Made by a program: the position numbers and the translations under genes. Below the pieces are notes generated by a model, which was given only the letters and a program-made list of their open reading frames with translations, searched no databases and was not told the DNA's origin. Shown piece after piece: positions 17,676-26,478 of a stretch of DNA of 64,000 bases. The DNA is from Geobacter argillaceus (GTDB lineage Bacteria; Desulfobacterota; Desulfuromonadia; Geobacterales; DSM-12255): NCBI RefSeq assembly GCF_007830735.1, contig NZ_VLLN01000001.1:186001-250000 (forward strand), written 5' to 3'. Each line of letters starts with the position of its first letter. The stretch's first letter is position 1.

Positions 17676-20066
17676 ATGGCAAAAAAGATGCTCATCAATG
17701 CCCTCCATCCCGAGGAAGCGCGGGTCGCCATCGTCGACGAAGGCCGTCTGATAGATCTGGATATAGAGATCGCCGGCAGCGAACAGACCCGCGGCAACGT
17801 GTACAAAGGGGTCGTGCTCCGCGTGGAGCCGGCCCTCCAGGCGGCCTTCATCGACATCGGCCTGAAGAAGCCCGGCTTCCTCCAGATCGGGGAGTTGCAC
17901 CCGGAATGGTGGCAATGGCGCGACGATGTCCCCGAGGACCAGCGCAAACGGCGCCCCCGCATCCAGGAGGTCCTCCGCCGGGGCCAGGAACTGATCGTCC
18001 AGGTGGAAAAGGACGAGCGTGACATGAAAGGAGCAGCCCTCACCTCATACCTGTCGCTGCCGGGACGCTACATGGTGCTCATGCCGGGGAGCGACTCCTC
18101 GGGCATCTCCCGCAAGGTGGAGGGGGAAGCGGAGCGCAAAAAAATGAAGGCGCTGGTAGCCCAGATGACGATTCCCGAAGGCATCGGCTACATCATCCGG
18201 ACCGAGGCGGTGGACAAGAGCCTGGAAGAGCTCCAGAAGGACCTGGACCAGTTGGTGGCCAAATACGAGGAGCTCCGGCGGCAGGCGGAGTCGGCCAAGG
18301 CGCCGGCCCTGCTCCACAAGGAGTACTCGGTGGTCATTCGCAGCATCCGGGACTACTTCACCGCCGAGATCGACGAACTGCTGATCGACAGCAAGGACGT
18401 GCACCGGGAGACCAAGGCCTTCTTCAAGGAGGCGATGCCCAAGTACGAAAAGCTGGTCAAGCTGCACCAGGAAAAACGCCCCATCTTCTCCCGCTACCAG
18501 ATCGAGGAACAGATCGACCAGACCCACGAGAAAAAGGTCCCTCTCAAGTCCGGCGGCTCCCTGGTAATCGAGCCGACCGAGGCGCTGGTCTCCATCGACG
18601 TCAACTCCGGCAAATCCACCGGCGAGCGGGGAGTGGAGGACACCGCGTTCAGGACCAATGTGGAGGCGGCAGAAGAAGCTGCCCGCCAGCTCCGCCTGCG
18701 CGACCTGGGTGGCCTGATCGTCATCGACTTCATCGACATGCGGGACAACAAGCATATCCGGGAAGTGGAAAAGATCCTGAAGGCAGCCCTGAAAGGGGAC
18801 AAGGCAAGGGTCACCGTGGGAAGGATCTCCCAGTTCGGCATCCTGGAGATGTCCCGCCAGCGGATCCGACAGGCGCTCAACCAGGCCAGCTACCTGGAGT
18901 GTCCCCACTGCGAGGGCCGCGGTAAGGTCAAATCGGTCGAATCGATGGCCCTCTCCTTTCTGCGCAAGGTCCATGCCGCCGCGGCAAAAGGGACCGCTGC
19001 CGAAGTCCGGGGCGAACTGCCGCTGGAGGTGGCCTACTACCTGCTCAACCGCAAGAAACGGGACCTGGCCCAGATCGAGAACGACTACGATATCGAGGTG
19101 ACGATCAAGGGGAAACCCTCCTTCCTCATGAACCAGTTGGAACTGGAACTGGTCAAGCGGGAAAAGCCGGCCCACATCGAACCGCTGCCAGAGGAACGTC
19201 CTGAGCGAAAACCTATTGTTCCTCCCATCGAACCGCAGGACACCGCCAGCAGCGAGACCGATGTCGAGCCGGCTGGCAAGAAAAAGCGCTCGCGGGGACG
19301 GAAGAAAGATGCCGAAGAGACGGCCGCAGCAGTTGTCGAAGTAGAGGCAGCGGTTCACCCGCAGGTCCTTGTCACTCCGACCGACGAAGAGCCTCTGGCG
19401 GAGAGCGTTACTCCGGAGGGTGACGAGGCGACTGAGGAACAGAAGAAAAAACGCCGCCGGCGTCGCCGCCGGGGCAAAGGAAAGCCCACGGAAGGGATGG
19501 CTGCTCCCGCCACACCTGAGTCCGATCTGCTGCCCCCAACTGCCGAGCCGGCCGGGCAGGAGTCCGTGGAATCGCTGGAAACAACCGGTGAAGAGGATGA
19601 TGGCGAGCACCACGAGGAACAGAAGAAGAAGCGACGGCGGCGCAGGCGCGCTAAGGGGAAGGGTGCTCCCACCGATACCGAACAGGGGCAACTGACCAGC
19701 GAACCCCCGGCTGACGCTGCGCCGGCACCGGTCGTGATGCAGGAACAGCCGGCACCGTCTCAACGGCCAGAGGAAACTGCTCCGGCAGTCGCCAGCGAAT
19801 CGAAACCGAAGCGCACCCGGCGGAAAAAAGCGGATGCCCCGGAGGCCAGCGAACCGGCAGTTGTTGCCGAACCGGTCACCCATCCTGAAGCGGCCACACC
19901 GGCTGAAGAGCAAAAACCGAAACGTACCAGGCGCCCAAAGGCGGCCGGCAAAGAAGAAACGCCGGCACCGGTCGAGCAGCAGGCGGAAGCGGCACCCGAC
20001 ACTCCTGTTGAAAAACCGAAGCGGACCAGGCGTAAGAAGGCTGAACCTGTTGTTGAGGAGGAGTAG
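17676..20066 (+). CDS. rne: Ribonuclease E/G family endoribonuclease
   Basis: A 796-residue RNA-processing enzyme. The N-terminal S1 domain (RGNVYKGVVLRVEPALQAAF) is followed by the RNase H-like and 5'-sensor parts. The catalytic DNase I-like domain has the metal aspartates in VSIDVNSGKS and VIDFIDMRDNKH. The zinc-link cysteines are CPHC (about residue 409). After about residue 510 the tail is disordered and highly charged: two basic blocks (KKKRRRRRRRGKG and KKKRRRRRRAKGKG) and three KPKRTRR units. Such tails bind RNA or degradosome partners. It is followed one base later by an outer-membrane gene. Confidence 0.95.
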   Translation: MAKKMLINALHPEEARVAIVDEGRLIDLDIEIAGSEQTRGNVYKGVVLRVEPALQAAFIDIGLKKPGFLQIGELHPEWWQWRDDVPEDQRKRRPRIQEVLRRGQELIVQVEKDERDMKGAALTSYLSLPGRYMVLMPGSDSSGISRKVEGEAERKKMKALVAQMTIPEGIGYIIRTEAVDKSLEELQKDLDQLVAKYEELRRQAESAKAPALLHKEYSVVIRSIRDYFTAEIDELLIDSKDVHRETKAFFKEAMPKYEKLVKLHQEKRPIFSRYQIEEQIDQTHEKKVPLKSGGSLVIEPTEALVSIDVNSGKSTGERGVEDTAFRTNVEAAEEAARQLRLRDLGGLIVIDFIDMRDNKHIREVEKILKAALKGDKARVTVGRISQFGILEMSRQRIRQALNQASYLECPHCEGRGKVKSVESMALSFLRKVHAAAAKGTAAEVRGELPLEVAYYLLNRKKRDLAQIENDYDIEVTIKGKPSFLMNQLELELVKREKPAHIEPLPEERPERKPIVPPIEPQDTASSETDVEPAGKKKRSRGRKKDAEETAAAVVEVEAAVHPQVLVTPTDEEPLAESVTPEGDEATEEQKKKRRRRRRRGKGKPTEGMAAPATPESDLLPPTAEPAGQESVESLETTGEEDDGEHHEEQKKKRRRRRRAKGKGAPTDTEQGQLTSEPPADAAPAPVVMQEQPAPSQRPEETAPAVASESKPKRTRRKKADAPEASEPAVVAEPVTHPEAATPAEEQKPKRTRRPKAAGKEETPAPVEQQAEAAPDTPVEKPKRTRRKKAEPVVEEE

Positions 20067-20067
20067 C

Positions 20068-20916
20068 ATGCTGCGTCGCACCAAAGGCGTGTTCATCGTT
20101 TTGGCTGCGCTGCTGGCTCTCTGGTCGGCACCGGCCTTGGCGGCACCCCGCTTCGGGGGGATGACCGAGCTCTACCTCTACCCCTATATCCAGTACTTTC
20201 ATTGGCAAGAGGAGAGCGGAGGCCGCAAACTCCTGACCGAAAGCGGTCCCCTCTACGGCATCGGTACTGCCGTCGGGCTGGACCTTCTCCGGACCGACAC
20301 CTCCGGCTCCCTGTTCATGAAAGCAAAAGGCGAGCTGTTCGGCGGCGTTATCGACTACGACGGCGAAACCCAGGCCCCCAGTTCCCTGCCGGTCAAGACC
20401 GATGTTACCTATGTCGGCGGCAAGGGCGAACTGAACCTGGGCTGGTCCTTTCCAGCCGGACGCTTTGCCATCCAGCCGTTTTCCGGGATCGGCTACCGCA
20501 TCTGGCTGCGGGACCTGCACGATTCCTCGACCACGGACCGTAACGGCCAGGCCCTGCAGGTGCAGGGATATACGGAAGTCTGGGAAAGCGCCTACGCCAA
20601 ACTCGGCCTTAACCTCTCCCACACCTTTGACAACAACTGGCGCCTGTTTCTGGAAGGTGGAGTCAGCTACCCCTTCTACAACACCAACAGCGTGGATATC
20701 GTTGGAGACGGAACCACCACGGTCAGGCCCGATGGACGCTGGTCTGCATTTGGCGAGGCGGGAATACGCACCGGCAAGGTCCGCACGGCCATCTTTTACC
20801 AGGGGTACCGCACCGACCAGTCACCGGCCGTGCGGATCAGTCAGTCGACCTCGATACTGCAGCCCCGCTCCACCGAAGATGTTGTCGGCGTCAGCGTCGG
20901 GTACTGCTTCAGGTAG
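20068..20916 (+). CDS. Outer-membrane beta-barrel protein, function unknown
   Basis: A 282-residue protein with signal peptide (VFIVLAALLALWSAPALAA) and a predicted barrel: repeated amphipathic strands rich in Tyr/Trp/Gly (GGKGELNLGWSFPAGRFAIQ, GYRIWLRDL, WRLFLEGGVSYPFYN) and a terminal VGVSVGYCFR strand. The ATG follows the rne stop by one base, and its GAGGAGG ribosome site is within the rne C-terminal codons, so the two are co-transcribed. No enzymatic motif is seen; a porin-like or structural role is possible. Confidence 0.75.
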   Translation: MLRRTKGVFIVLAALLALWSAPALAAPRFGGMTELYLYPYIQYFHWQEESGGRKLLTESGPLYGIGTAVGLDLLRTDTSGSLFMKAKGELFGGVIDYDGETQAPSSLPVKTDVTYVGGKGELNLGWSFPAGRFAIQPFSGIGYRIWLRDLHDSSTTDRNGQALQVQGYTEVWESAYAKLGLNLSHTFDNNWRLFLEGGVSYPFYNTNSVDIVGDGTTTVRPDGRWSAFGEAGIRTGKVRTAIFYQGYRTDQSPAVRISQSTSILQPRSTEDVVGVSVGYCFR

Positions 20917-20922
20917 CCGGCC

Positions 20923-21309
20923 ATGAGCGGCACTGTCGTCACAGCCCTGTTCATAGCCGTCTTCGGGGCTCTCGGCTGCCTGGGCCGCTTCTACCTGTCC
21001 GGCATGGTGTACGACCTGCTGGGACGCACCTTCCCCTACGGGACCTTTGTCGTCAACATCCTCGGTGCGTTCCTCATCGGCCTGATCATGGAGTTCGCCC
21101 TCCGAAGCACCCTCGTCTCCCCCAATCTCCGGATCGGCCTCACCGTTGGCTTTCTGGGCGGACTTACCACCTTCTCCACCTTCAGTTACGAAACCTTCCG
21201 CCTGCTGGAAGAGGGTGAGTTCCTCATCGCCACCGGCAATGTCCTGGGTAGTGTCCTGATCTGCCTTGCCTTTACCTGGCTGGGAATCCTGGCTGCCAGG
21301 ATACTGTAA
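20923..21309 (+). CDS. crcB: Fluoride ion channel CrcB/FluC
   Basis: A 128-residue, four-helix membrane protein. GALGCLGRFYLSGMVYDL, TFVVNILGAFLIG (conserved Asn) and the pore signature VGFLGGLTTFSTFSYE with its phenylalanines are all present. Fluc channels are dual-topology dimers that expel fluoride. It starts 6 bases after the outer-membrane gene, and no fluoride riboswitch fits in that gap. It is followed by a DUF190 gene, a recurrent neighbour. Confidence 0.94.
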   Translation: MSGTVVTALFIAVFGALGCLGRFYLSGMVYDLLGRTFPYGTFVVNILGAFLIGLIMEFALRSTLVSPNLRIGLTVGFLGGLTTFSTFSYETFRLLEEGEFLIATGNVLGSVLICLAFTWLGILAARIL

Positions 21310-21343
21310 CAAACCTCGCGTACTGGAAGAGGAGAACGCCGTC

Positions 21344-21682
21344 ATGACCGGCCAGACAAACGAAGAACTCCTGTTGCGCATCTTTCTCGGCGAAAACGAC
21401 CGCCACGGTCATATCCCCCTCTATGAAGCGATCGTGGAGCATCTTCGCCGGGAAGGAATCGCCGGCGCCACGGTCCTGCGGGGGGTGGCGGGATTCGGCG
21501 GCAGTCGCGCCTTCCATGCCGACCGGCTTCTGGACCTGGCCCATGACCTGCCGCTGGTCATTGAAGCGATTGACGCCAGGGAGCGGCTGGAGGCGGTGAT
21601 TCCCTCCCTCCGTGGCATGCTGTCCGGCGGGCTGATCACCCTGGAAACCGTTACCGTCATCCGACCGGCAACCGCCCGTTAG
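21344..21682 (+). CDS. DUF190 family protein
   Basis: A 112-residue small soluble protein with PII-like fold features: HIPLYEAIVEHLRREGIAGATVLRGVAGFG followed by PLVIEAIDARERLEAVIPSLRGML. DUF190 proteins commonly neighbour crcB and are thought to be regulatory, but their ligand is not settled. ATG 21344 has GAAGAGGAG upstream. It is probably co-transcribed with crcB, 34 bases away. Confidence 0.88.
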   Translation: MTGQTNEELLLRIFLGENDRHGHIPLYEAIVEHLRREGIAGATVLRGVAGFGGSRAFHADRLLDLAHDLPLVIEAIDARERLEAVIPSLRGMLSGGLITLETVTVIRPATAR

Positions 21683-21723
21683 GAGCCGGAGTACGGACGT
21701 CACAACGTATTGGAGCGTTTCAG

Positions 21724-22041
21724 ATGCACCAGAACATCAAGGCAGCCTTCCTTTCCGCGTTCCTCCTTCCCGGCCTCGGCCAACTGGCCAAGGGTGACCG
21801 GGTCAAGGGAGGAATCTTCATCATCCTCGTCAACATCTTTCTCCTGGGAGCCCTGTTCATGCTGCTCCGGGGGATGAGTCCCGTCCTGCTCGCGGCAAAA
21901 ACCGGCGGCACTTCCGACGTCATCAAGACCATCGAAACGATTCGCCAGAGCTCTCCCGAGGCGCGCTGGCTCCTCTGGGGATTCGGCATCCTATGGCTTG
22001 CCAGCGTCCTGGACGCGGCCATCAGCAAAGGAAAACAGTGA
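21724..22041 (+). CDS. Small membrane protein of unknown function
   Basis: A 105-residue protein with two or three hydrophobic segments (AFLSAFLLPGLGQLAKGD, GGIFIILVNIFLLGALFMLL, WLLWGFGILWLASVLDAA). The opening AFLLPGLGQLAKGDRVKGGIF resembles the small membrane proteins annotated near TM2/DUF5683 domains, but I do not assign it. It lies 41 bases after the DUF190 gene and ends before the fabH promoter. Confidence 0.6.
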   Translation: MHQNIKAAFLSAFLLPGLGQLAKGDRVKGGIFIILVNIFLLGALFMLLRGMSPVLLAAKTGGTSDVIKTIETIRQSSPEARWLLWGFGILWLASVLDAAISKGKQ

Positions 22042-22081
22042 TCCATTATGCCGGGCTAATCCGGCTGAAACGGCATTCTAT

Positions 22082-22110
22082 TTGACATGGTTCGACCTTC
22101 TGTGCAATAA
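22082..22110 (+). promoter_or_regulatory. Sigma-70-type promoter of fabH
   Basis: TTGACA (22082-22087), 17 bases, CAATAA (22105-22110), about 40 bases before the chosen fabH start. The -35 is a perfect consensus and the -10 is weaker. Confidence 0.6.
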
Positions 22111-22151
22111 ATGATAAGTTTATGAATATTTGCAGCAGTGGGAGAACATCA

Positions 22152-23132
22152 ATGATCCATGCAGAGGTGCTTGCCACCGGGTCCGGCATCCCCGAAAGGG
22201 TAGTAACCAACGATTTTTTCAGCTATCTCGTTGACAACGCCGACGAGTGGATCAGGTCCAGGACCGGCATCAGCGAGCGGCGTTTCGTGAGTGAAGACCA
22301 GGCAACATCCGACCTCGCCACCGAAGCGGCCCGCAACGCACTTGCCGCCGGCAACATAGACCCGCTCTCCCTTGACTGCCTCATCGTTGCCACCTCCACA
22401 CCGGACATGTACCTCCCGGCTACAGCCTGCATGGTGCAGAAGAACATCGGCGCCGCCAAGGCGGTCGCTTTTGACATGAATGCCGTCTGCAGCAGCCTGG
22501 TCTTCGGCCTGGAAGTCGCCGACAACCTCATCCGTTCCGGGAAATACAAACGGGTGATGGTGATCGGCGCCGACACCTACTCAAAGATCCTCGACTTCGC
22601 AGACAAGACCACCTGCCCCCTGTTCGGCGACGGTGCCGGAGCAGTGATCCTGGGGGCCACCGAGCAGCCGAAGGGAATCATCCAGAGCATCGTCAGGAGC
22701 GACGGCAACGGCTGGGAGCTGATCCAGATTCCGTCATCCGGCTCCCGCAAACCGATCACCCCGGCAACCATAGAGGCCAAAGAAAACACCTTCAAGATGG
22801 AGGGAAAGAAGGTGTTTGTCTTCGCTACCGACGTGATTCCCGAGATCATTGCCGAGGTCACGGCCAAGGCCGGGATCAAGCCGACAGACCTGGACTACAT
22901 CATCCCCCACCAGGCCAATGTGAGGATCATCGATTTCATTTCCAAAAAGACCGGTATCGAAAAGGAACGGTTCCTCCTCAACCTGGACCGGTTCGGCAAC
23001 ACCGCTGCCGCATCGGTCGGGCTGGCCCTGGACGAGAACCTCCGCAACGGCACCATCAAGCCGGGGCACCAGATCCTGATCATGGGCTTTGGCGGTGGCC
23101 TCTCCTGGGGAGGGCTTTTGGTCAGATTCTGA
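22152..23132 (+). CDS. fabH: 3-oxoacyl-ACP synthase III (KAS III)
   Basis: A 326-residue thiolase-fold enzyme that condenses acetyl-CoA with malonyl-ACP to start fatty-acid chains. The catalytic triad is visible: Cys113 in DMNAVCSSLVF, His in PHQANVRI (about 249) and Asn in FGNTAAAS (about 279). ATG 22152 follows GGGAGAA; the upstream ATG adds ten residues without family support. It stands alone rather than in a fab operon, so a specialised KAS III role is possible. The 3' end overlaps the convergent methyltransferase by 11 bases. Confidence 0.93.
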   Translation: MIHAEVLATGSGIPERVVTNDFFSYLVDNADEWIRSRTGISERRFVSEDQATSDLATEAARNALAAGNIDPLSLDCLIVATSTPDMYLPATACMVQKNIGAAKAVAFDMNAVCSSLVFGLEVADNLIRSGKYKRVMVIGADTYSKILDFADKTTCPLFGDGAGAVILGATEQPKGIIQSIVRSDGNGWELIQIPSSGSRKPITPATIEAKENTFKMEGKKVFVFATDVIPEIIAEVTAKAGIKPTDLDYIIPHQANVRIIDFISKKTGIEKERFLLNLDRFGNTAAASVGLALDENLRNGTIKPGHQILIMGFGGGLSWGGLLVRF

Positions 23133-24414
23133 TTCCGGCAATCCCCTCCCCGCCGGCCACCAGCCGCAACCCGCAGAGAACGAACAACTCCGCCAGTTGT
23201 TCGCGGGGGAACAGTTTACGCCAACCGGCATGGAACCGGTCCGCGGCCAGCAAAATGCCGCCCGGTTCCAGGCTTGCCGCCAGCCCCTTCACGACCCTTC
23301 CGACACTCTCCCGATCATGCAGCATCGGCCCTCCCAATAGCCCGTTGCAGAGGATGGCGGAATAATCCCCCCCAAGATCCTCGCAAGCCCTCAGATCTGC
23401 CTGCCTGAACAGCATCCGCTTTGACATGCCGCTGGCCATGAGCTGTGTGATCCGCTCCCGGTAGGCGTGCTGACGTTCACGGTCCTGGGGGAAAAAGGCA
23501 TGGGCAGCGGCAAAGAGTTCCAGGGCTCCCAGCGTGAGTCCCGTAATCATGACCTGTTCGCGAGGGAGTCCCGTAGCAAGGAGCGCTTCGGCAAGGTCCC
23601 AGGTCCCTTCCCCTGTCCCGCAGGCCGCATCCAGGCAGCGGACCATCCCCTTCTGCCCGCTGCGAACAGCAAGCCAGTCGCGTAACGCCTGCAGTTGCCC
23701 CGGGTAGCGGCTGAATCCTCCGCCATGCCGTTCCGGGAGATATAGGGAGAAGAGCAGACCGACGCGACGTTCCCGGTCAGAGTGCAGCGCCCTCAACAGT
23801 CCGGCAGGATTGGCGTCTGTCAACGGCCAGCCGAGCCTTTGCAGGACCGGGAGCCAGCCGGTGGCACCATGAAAGACGAGGGGATCAGAAGGGGTCGGGC
23901 CAGTCATGGCGAGCCGGCTGAACCGCCTGAAGGTGCGGGCAATCTCCGCAACCGGCAGATACCGTTCGGCCTGGTTCACCAGTTCGTTGGTGAGGACCAG
24001 GCCGGGCGCCCACAAGGATACCGGGCAGGTGGCGGCATAGAGCCGATATTGTAACTCCAGTCGCGCCAGACGCCGTTCCAGATCGGTATCCATGATGGAG
24101 TCCGTCACCAGGAGCGCCCTGAGCCGGCGTTGCAGCTCCTTCGCTTCAATGGTCGGGCAATAGCTCAACCCCATTGTAGGCTCTCCATCCCCATGGTACA
24201 GTGGCCCCATGTACCGAATAGGCAGAATGCTCCGCACCATCAGACTGGTTTGCAGCTTGCTGCGATTGTCCACCAATAAAAACGGCAGCCCACTCGGGTC
24301 TGCCGTCGCCTTTGCCATCAAAACCAAACCGTCCGGATCAGAGACGGGAGAGACCGGATTCTTCTTCCCTGACACGGCCTCCTTTGCCGCACCGTTTCTC
24401 CTTTTTCGCCTCAA
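23122..24414 (-). CDS. SAM-dependent methyltransferase of the chemotaxis operon, target unknown
   Basis: About 430 residues. The C-terminal half has a class I methyltransferase fold: the SAM motif CLDAACGTGEGTWDLAEAL (about residue 260), GDYSAILCNGLLGGPMLH (motif IV region) and a closing GGILLAADRFHAGW. The N-terminal 200 residues are not recognised (LPIRYMGPLYHGDGEP, RRLARLELQYRLYA). The organisation resembles CheR broadly, but the motifs are divergent. It is the last gene of the che operon, 73 bases after cheB. The first codon is uncertain: TTG 24414 is the longest reading, with no good ribosome site; ATG 24318 is an alternative. Confidence 0.7.
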   Translation of the reverse strand: MRRKRRNGAAKEAVSGKKNPVSPVSDPDGLVLMAKATADPSGLPFLLVDNRSKLQTSLMVRSILPIRYMGPLYHGDGEPTMGLSYCPTIEAKELQRRLRALLVTDSIMDTDLERRLARLELQYRLYAATCPVSLWAPGLVLTNELVNQAERYLPVAEIARTFRRFSRLAMTGPTPSDPLVFHGATGWLPVLQRLGWPLTDANPAGLLRALHSDRERRVGLLFSLYLPERHGGGFSRYPGQLQALRDWLAVRSGQKGMVRCLDAACGTGEGTWDLAEALLATGLPREQVMITGLTLGALELFAAAHAFFPQDRERQHAYRERITQLMASGMSKRMLFRQADLRACEDLGGDYSAILCNGLLGGPMLHDRESVGRVVKGLAASLEPGGILLAADRFHAGWRKLFPREQLAELFVLCGLRLVAGGEGIAGIRI

Positions 24415-24487
24415 GCGCCTGGGGTACTCCGACTGCCGGGTTACCAGCCAGGATGGCGGGCTTCATCTCTTCGCCCGGCGCTGACAG

Positions 24488-25555
24488 TTATCCCGCCACC
24501 CTGGCTATCTCGAAGCCGATATCGCCAAGGGGGAGCACTTCGTCGGCAACGCCGCCCTCCACACAGGCCCGGGGCATGCCGTAGATGGTCGATGTCGCCT
24601 CGTCCTGAGCAATGGAAACCCCGCCTTTGCTTTTCAGGTGCTGCATCCCCTTGAAGCCATCGTTACCCATGCCGGTCAGAATGACTCCCAGCGCTGAACC
24701 GTTGCTCACGTCCGCCATGGTCGTCAGCATCTGATCGACCGACGGCACGTAGAGATACTTGGGAAACTCGGATGGTTGGGCCGTTACAACCACAACGTTG
24801 GAGCCTCTCTTTACCAGGGACAGGTGCCGCCCGCCGGGAGAAATAAGCACCTGCCCCGGTTTCAGGATGTCGCCGTCAACCGCCTCCTTGATCTGGATTG
24901 AGCACTTGGCATTGAGCCGCTCCGCATACGGGCCGGTAAAGGCCCTGGGCATGTGAATCGCCACCACAACCGGATGGGGGAAATTCATCGGTATCCGCGA
25001 CAGCACCTCCTGCAGGGCAACCGGACCGCCGGTAGAGGCACCTATCCCCACAAACTGGACATTGCGCTTCGGCAGCCGACTGGCAACCGGCCGTGGGGGT
25101 GGGCTCACAGCCGCCCGCGGCAGTGCCGGGGAGCGGAACCGTGAGCTGACCGCCCCCTTGACCTTTCGCAGCAGCTCTTCCTTGAAGACCTGCTGGGCAT
25201 CACTTGAGTCGGTCACGTTCTTCGGGATGTAATCGACCGCTCCGGCTTCCAAAGCCTCGAAGGTGGCCCTGGCCCCTTCGTTGGTCAGAGTCGAGACCAT
25301 GATCACCCGGGTCGGTGCTTTTGCCATGACCTGCTTGAGGGCGCTGATACCGTCCAGCCGCGGCATCTCGATATCCATGGTGATCAGGTCGGGTTTCAGT
25401 TCAATCGCCTTGTCCACCCCTTCCTGACCGTCGACAGCGCTCCCGATCACCTCGATTTCCGGATCACGGGAGAGTATCCCCCTGATGGCCATCCGCATAA
25501 ATGACGAGTCGTCAACGATCAGAACCCGTATCCGTTTGCCCGGCATAAGCACCAT
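24488..25555 (-). CDS. cheB: Chemotaxis protein-glutamate methylesterase/deamidase
   Basis: A 355-residue response-regulator enzyme that removes methyl groups from chemoreceptors. The receiver domain has the acidic pair VDD and phospho-acceptor Asp61 in ITMDIEMPRLDG. A proline-rich linker (about 140-165) leads to the esterase domain: nucleophile Ser174 in GIGASTGGP, histidine in VAIHMPRAF, and aspartate in GMGNDGFKG. ATG 25555 has GGAGGAG upstream, 7 bases after the HDOD stop. All catalytic residues are present. Confidence 0.96.
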   Translation of the reverse strand: MVLMPGKRIRVLIVDDSSFMRMAIRGILSRDPEIEVIGSAVDGQEGVDKAIELKPDLITMDIEMPRLDGISALKQVMAKAPTRVIMVSTLTNEGARATFEALEAGAVDYIPKNVTDSSDAQQVFKEELLRKVKGAVSSRFRSPALPRAAVSPPPRPVASRLPKRNVQFVGIGASTGGPVALQEVLSRIPMNFPHPVVVAIHMPRAFTGPYAERLNAKCSIQIKEAVDGDILKPGQVLISPGGRHLSLVKRGSNVVVVTAQPSEFPKYLYVPSVDQMLTTMADVSNGSALGVILTGMGNDGFKGMQHLKSKGGVSIAQDEATSTIYGMPRACVEGGVADEVLPLGDIGFEIARVAG

Positions 25556-25562
25556 ATTCGCG

Positions 25563-26465
25563 TTACTCCTCCGTTATGCCGGCAAAGATCGACCGGACCA
25601 ACTCTTGAATCTCTTCCACCCTGTCATCAAGCTCATAGCAGAATCGCTCCACATCCAGGCCTCCCAGGTGGGGAGCATAATTCTTCAAAATCTCCCAGGC
25701 CTTTTCCTCTGCCAGGTTGAACGAGATCCACTCCCGCCCGCCGTAGTCGAGTTGCCGCACCGTACAGAAGAGGTCGGCCAGGTTGACGATGGCATTGAGC
25801 GGTGGGTCAATGGTCGCTTCCAGCGGAGTATGGTGGAGGGAAATGATCTCCCTGTACTCCTTGGGGAAATTCCATTTTTCGGCAATGCAGAGGCCAACCT
25901 CACAGTGGGTGGTGCCAAAATACTCCTCTTCCAGGGTGTAGAACTTGCACGGCTCGCCCTGCTTCGATGCAACAATCTTCATGAACTCGTCCTGGTGGTA
26001 GTAGCTCAGAAAGACCTCGCCGATATCGTGTATGATGCCGACAAGGTACGCCTTTTCAATGTCATGGTACCGTGCCCGCTGGGCAATGAGCTTGGCAACA
26101 ATGCCGACACCAAAGGAATGTTCCCAAAAGGTCTGAACATCAAACGCACCGTCCTTGTCCTTGAAGGCCTCGATAAACGAACAGGTAAGCGCCAGTTCCC
26201 GAACATGCCGGAACCCGAGATAGATGAGCGCCTGTTTGACCGACGAGATCTCATGGGCCGCCCGGTAAAGGGGGGAATTGACGATTTTGATGACCCGTGC
26301 CGCCATGACCTGGTCGGTAAGGATCAGATCCACCACCTCGTCCAGCTCCACATCAGGTTTTTCCAGCAGTTCCAGCACCTTCATCGCCACCACCGGAATG
26401 GTGGGGAGTTCATCGACCTCTGCCACCATCTCCCGGGCTTTTTGTACCATAGCCGTCTTGTCCAT
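25563..26465 (-). CDS. HDOD domain protein
   Basis: A 300-residue soluble protein. From about residue 15 it matches the HDOD domain: VDELPTIPVVAMKVLELLEKPD, VIKIVNSPLYRA, SVKQALIYLGFRHVRELAL, then the HD-like IIHDIGEVFLSYYH and HHTPLEA. HDOD proteins are noncatalytic relatives of HD phosphohydrolases that tie signalling to motility or development; the HD pair here is partly retained. It is embedded between cheR and cheB, an organisation that suggests a role in this pathway's output. ATG 26465 has GAGGAAACGG upstream. Confidence 0.9.
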   Translation of the reverse strand: MDKTAMVQKAREMVAEVDELPTIPVVAMKVLELLEKPDVELDEVVDLILTDQVMAARVIKIVNSPLYRAAHEISSVKQALIYLGFRHVRELALTCSFIEAFKDKDGAFDVQTFWEHSFGVGIVAKLIAQRARYHDIEKAYLVGIIHDIGEVFLSYYHQDEFMKIVASKQGEPCKFYTLEEEYFGTTHCEVGLCIAEKWNFPKEYREIISLHHTPLEATIDPPLNAIVNLADLFCTVRQLDYGGREWISFNLAEEKAWEILKNYAPHLGGLDVERFCYELDDRVEEIQELVRSIFAGITEE

Positions 26466-26478
26466 GATTACCGTTTCC

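Noticed and set aside
18045-20096. Long minus-strand frame opposite the RNase E/G gene
   Set aside because: Antisense of a real gene with repetitive codons; sequence is low-complexity and without motifs.
20917-20922. Fluoride riboswitch before crcB
   Set aside because: Only 6 bases separate crcB from the upstream gene, too little for the riboswitch.
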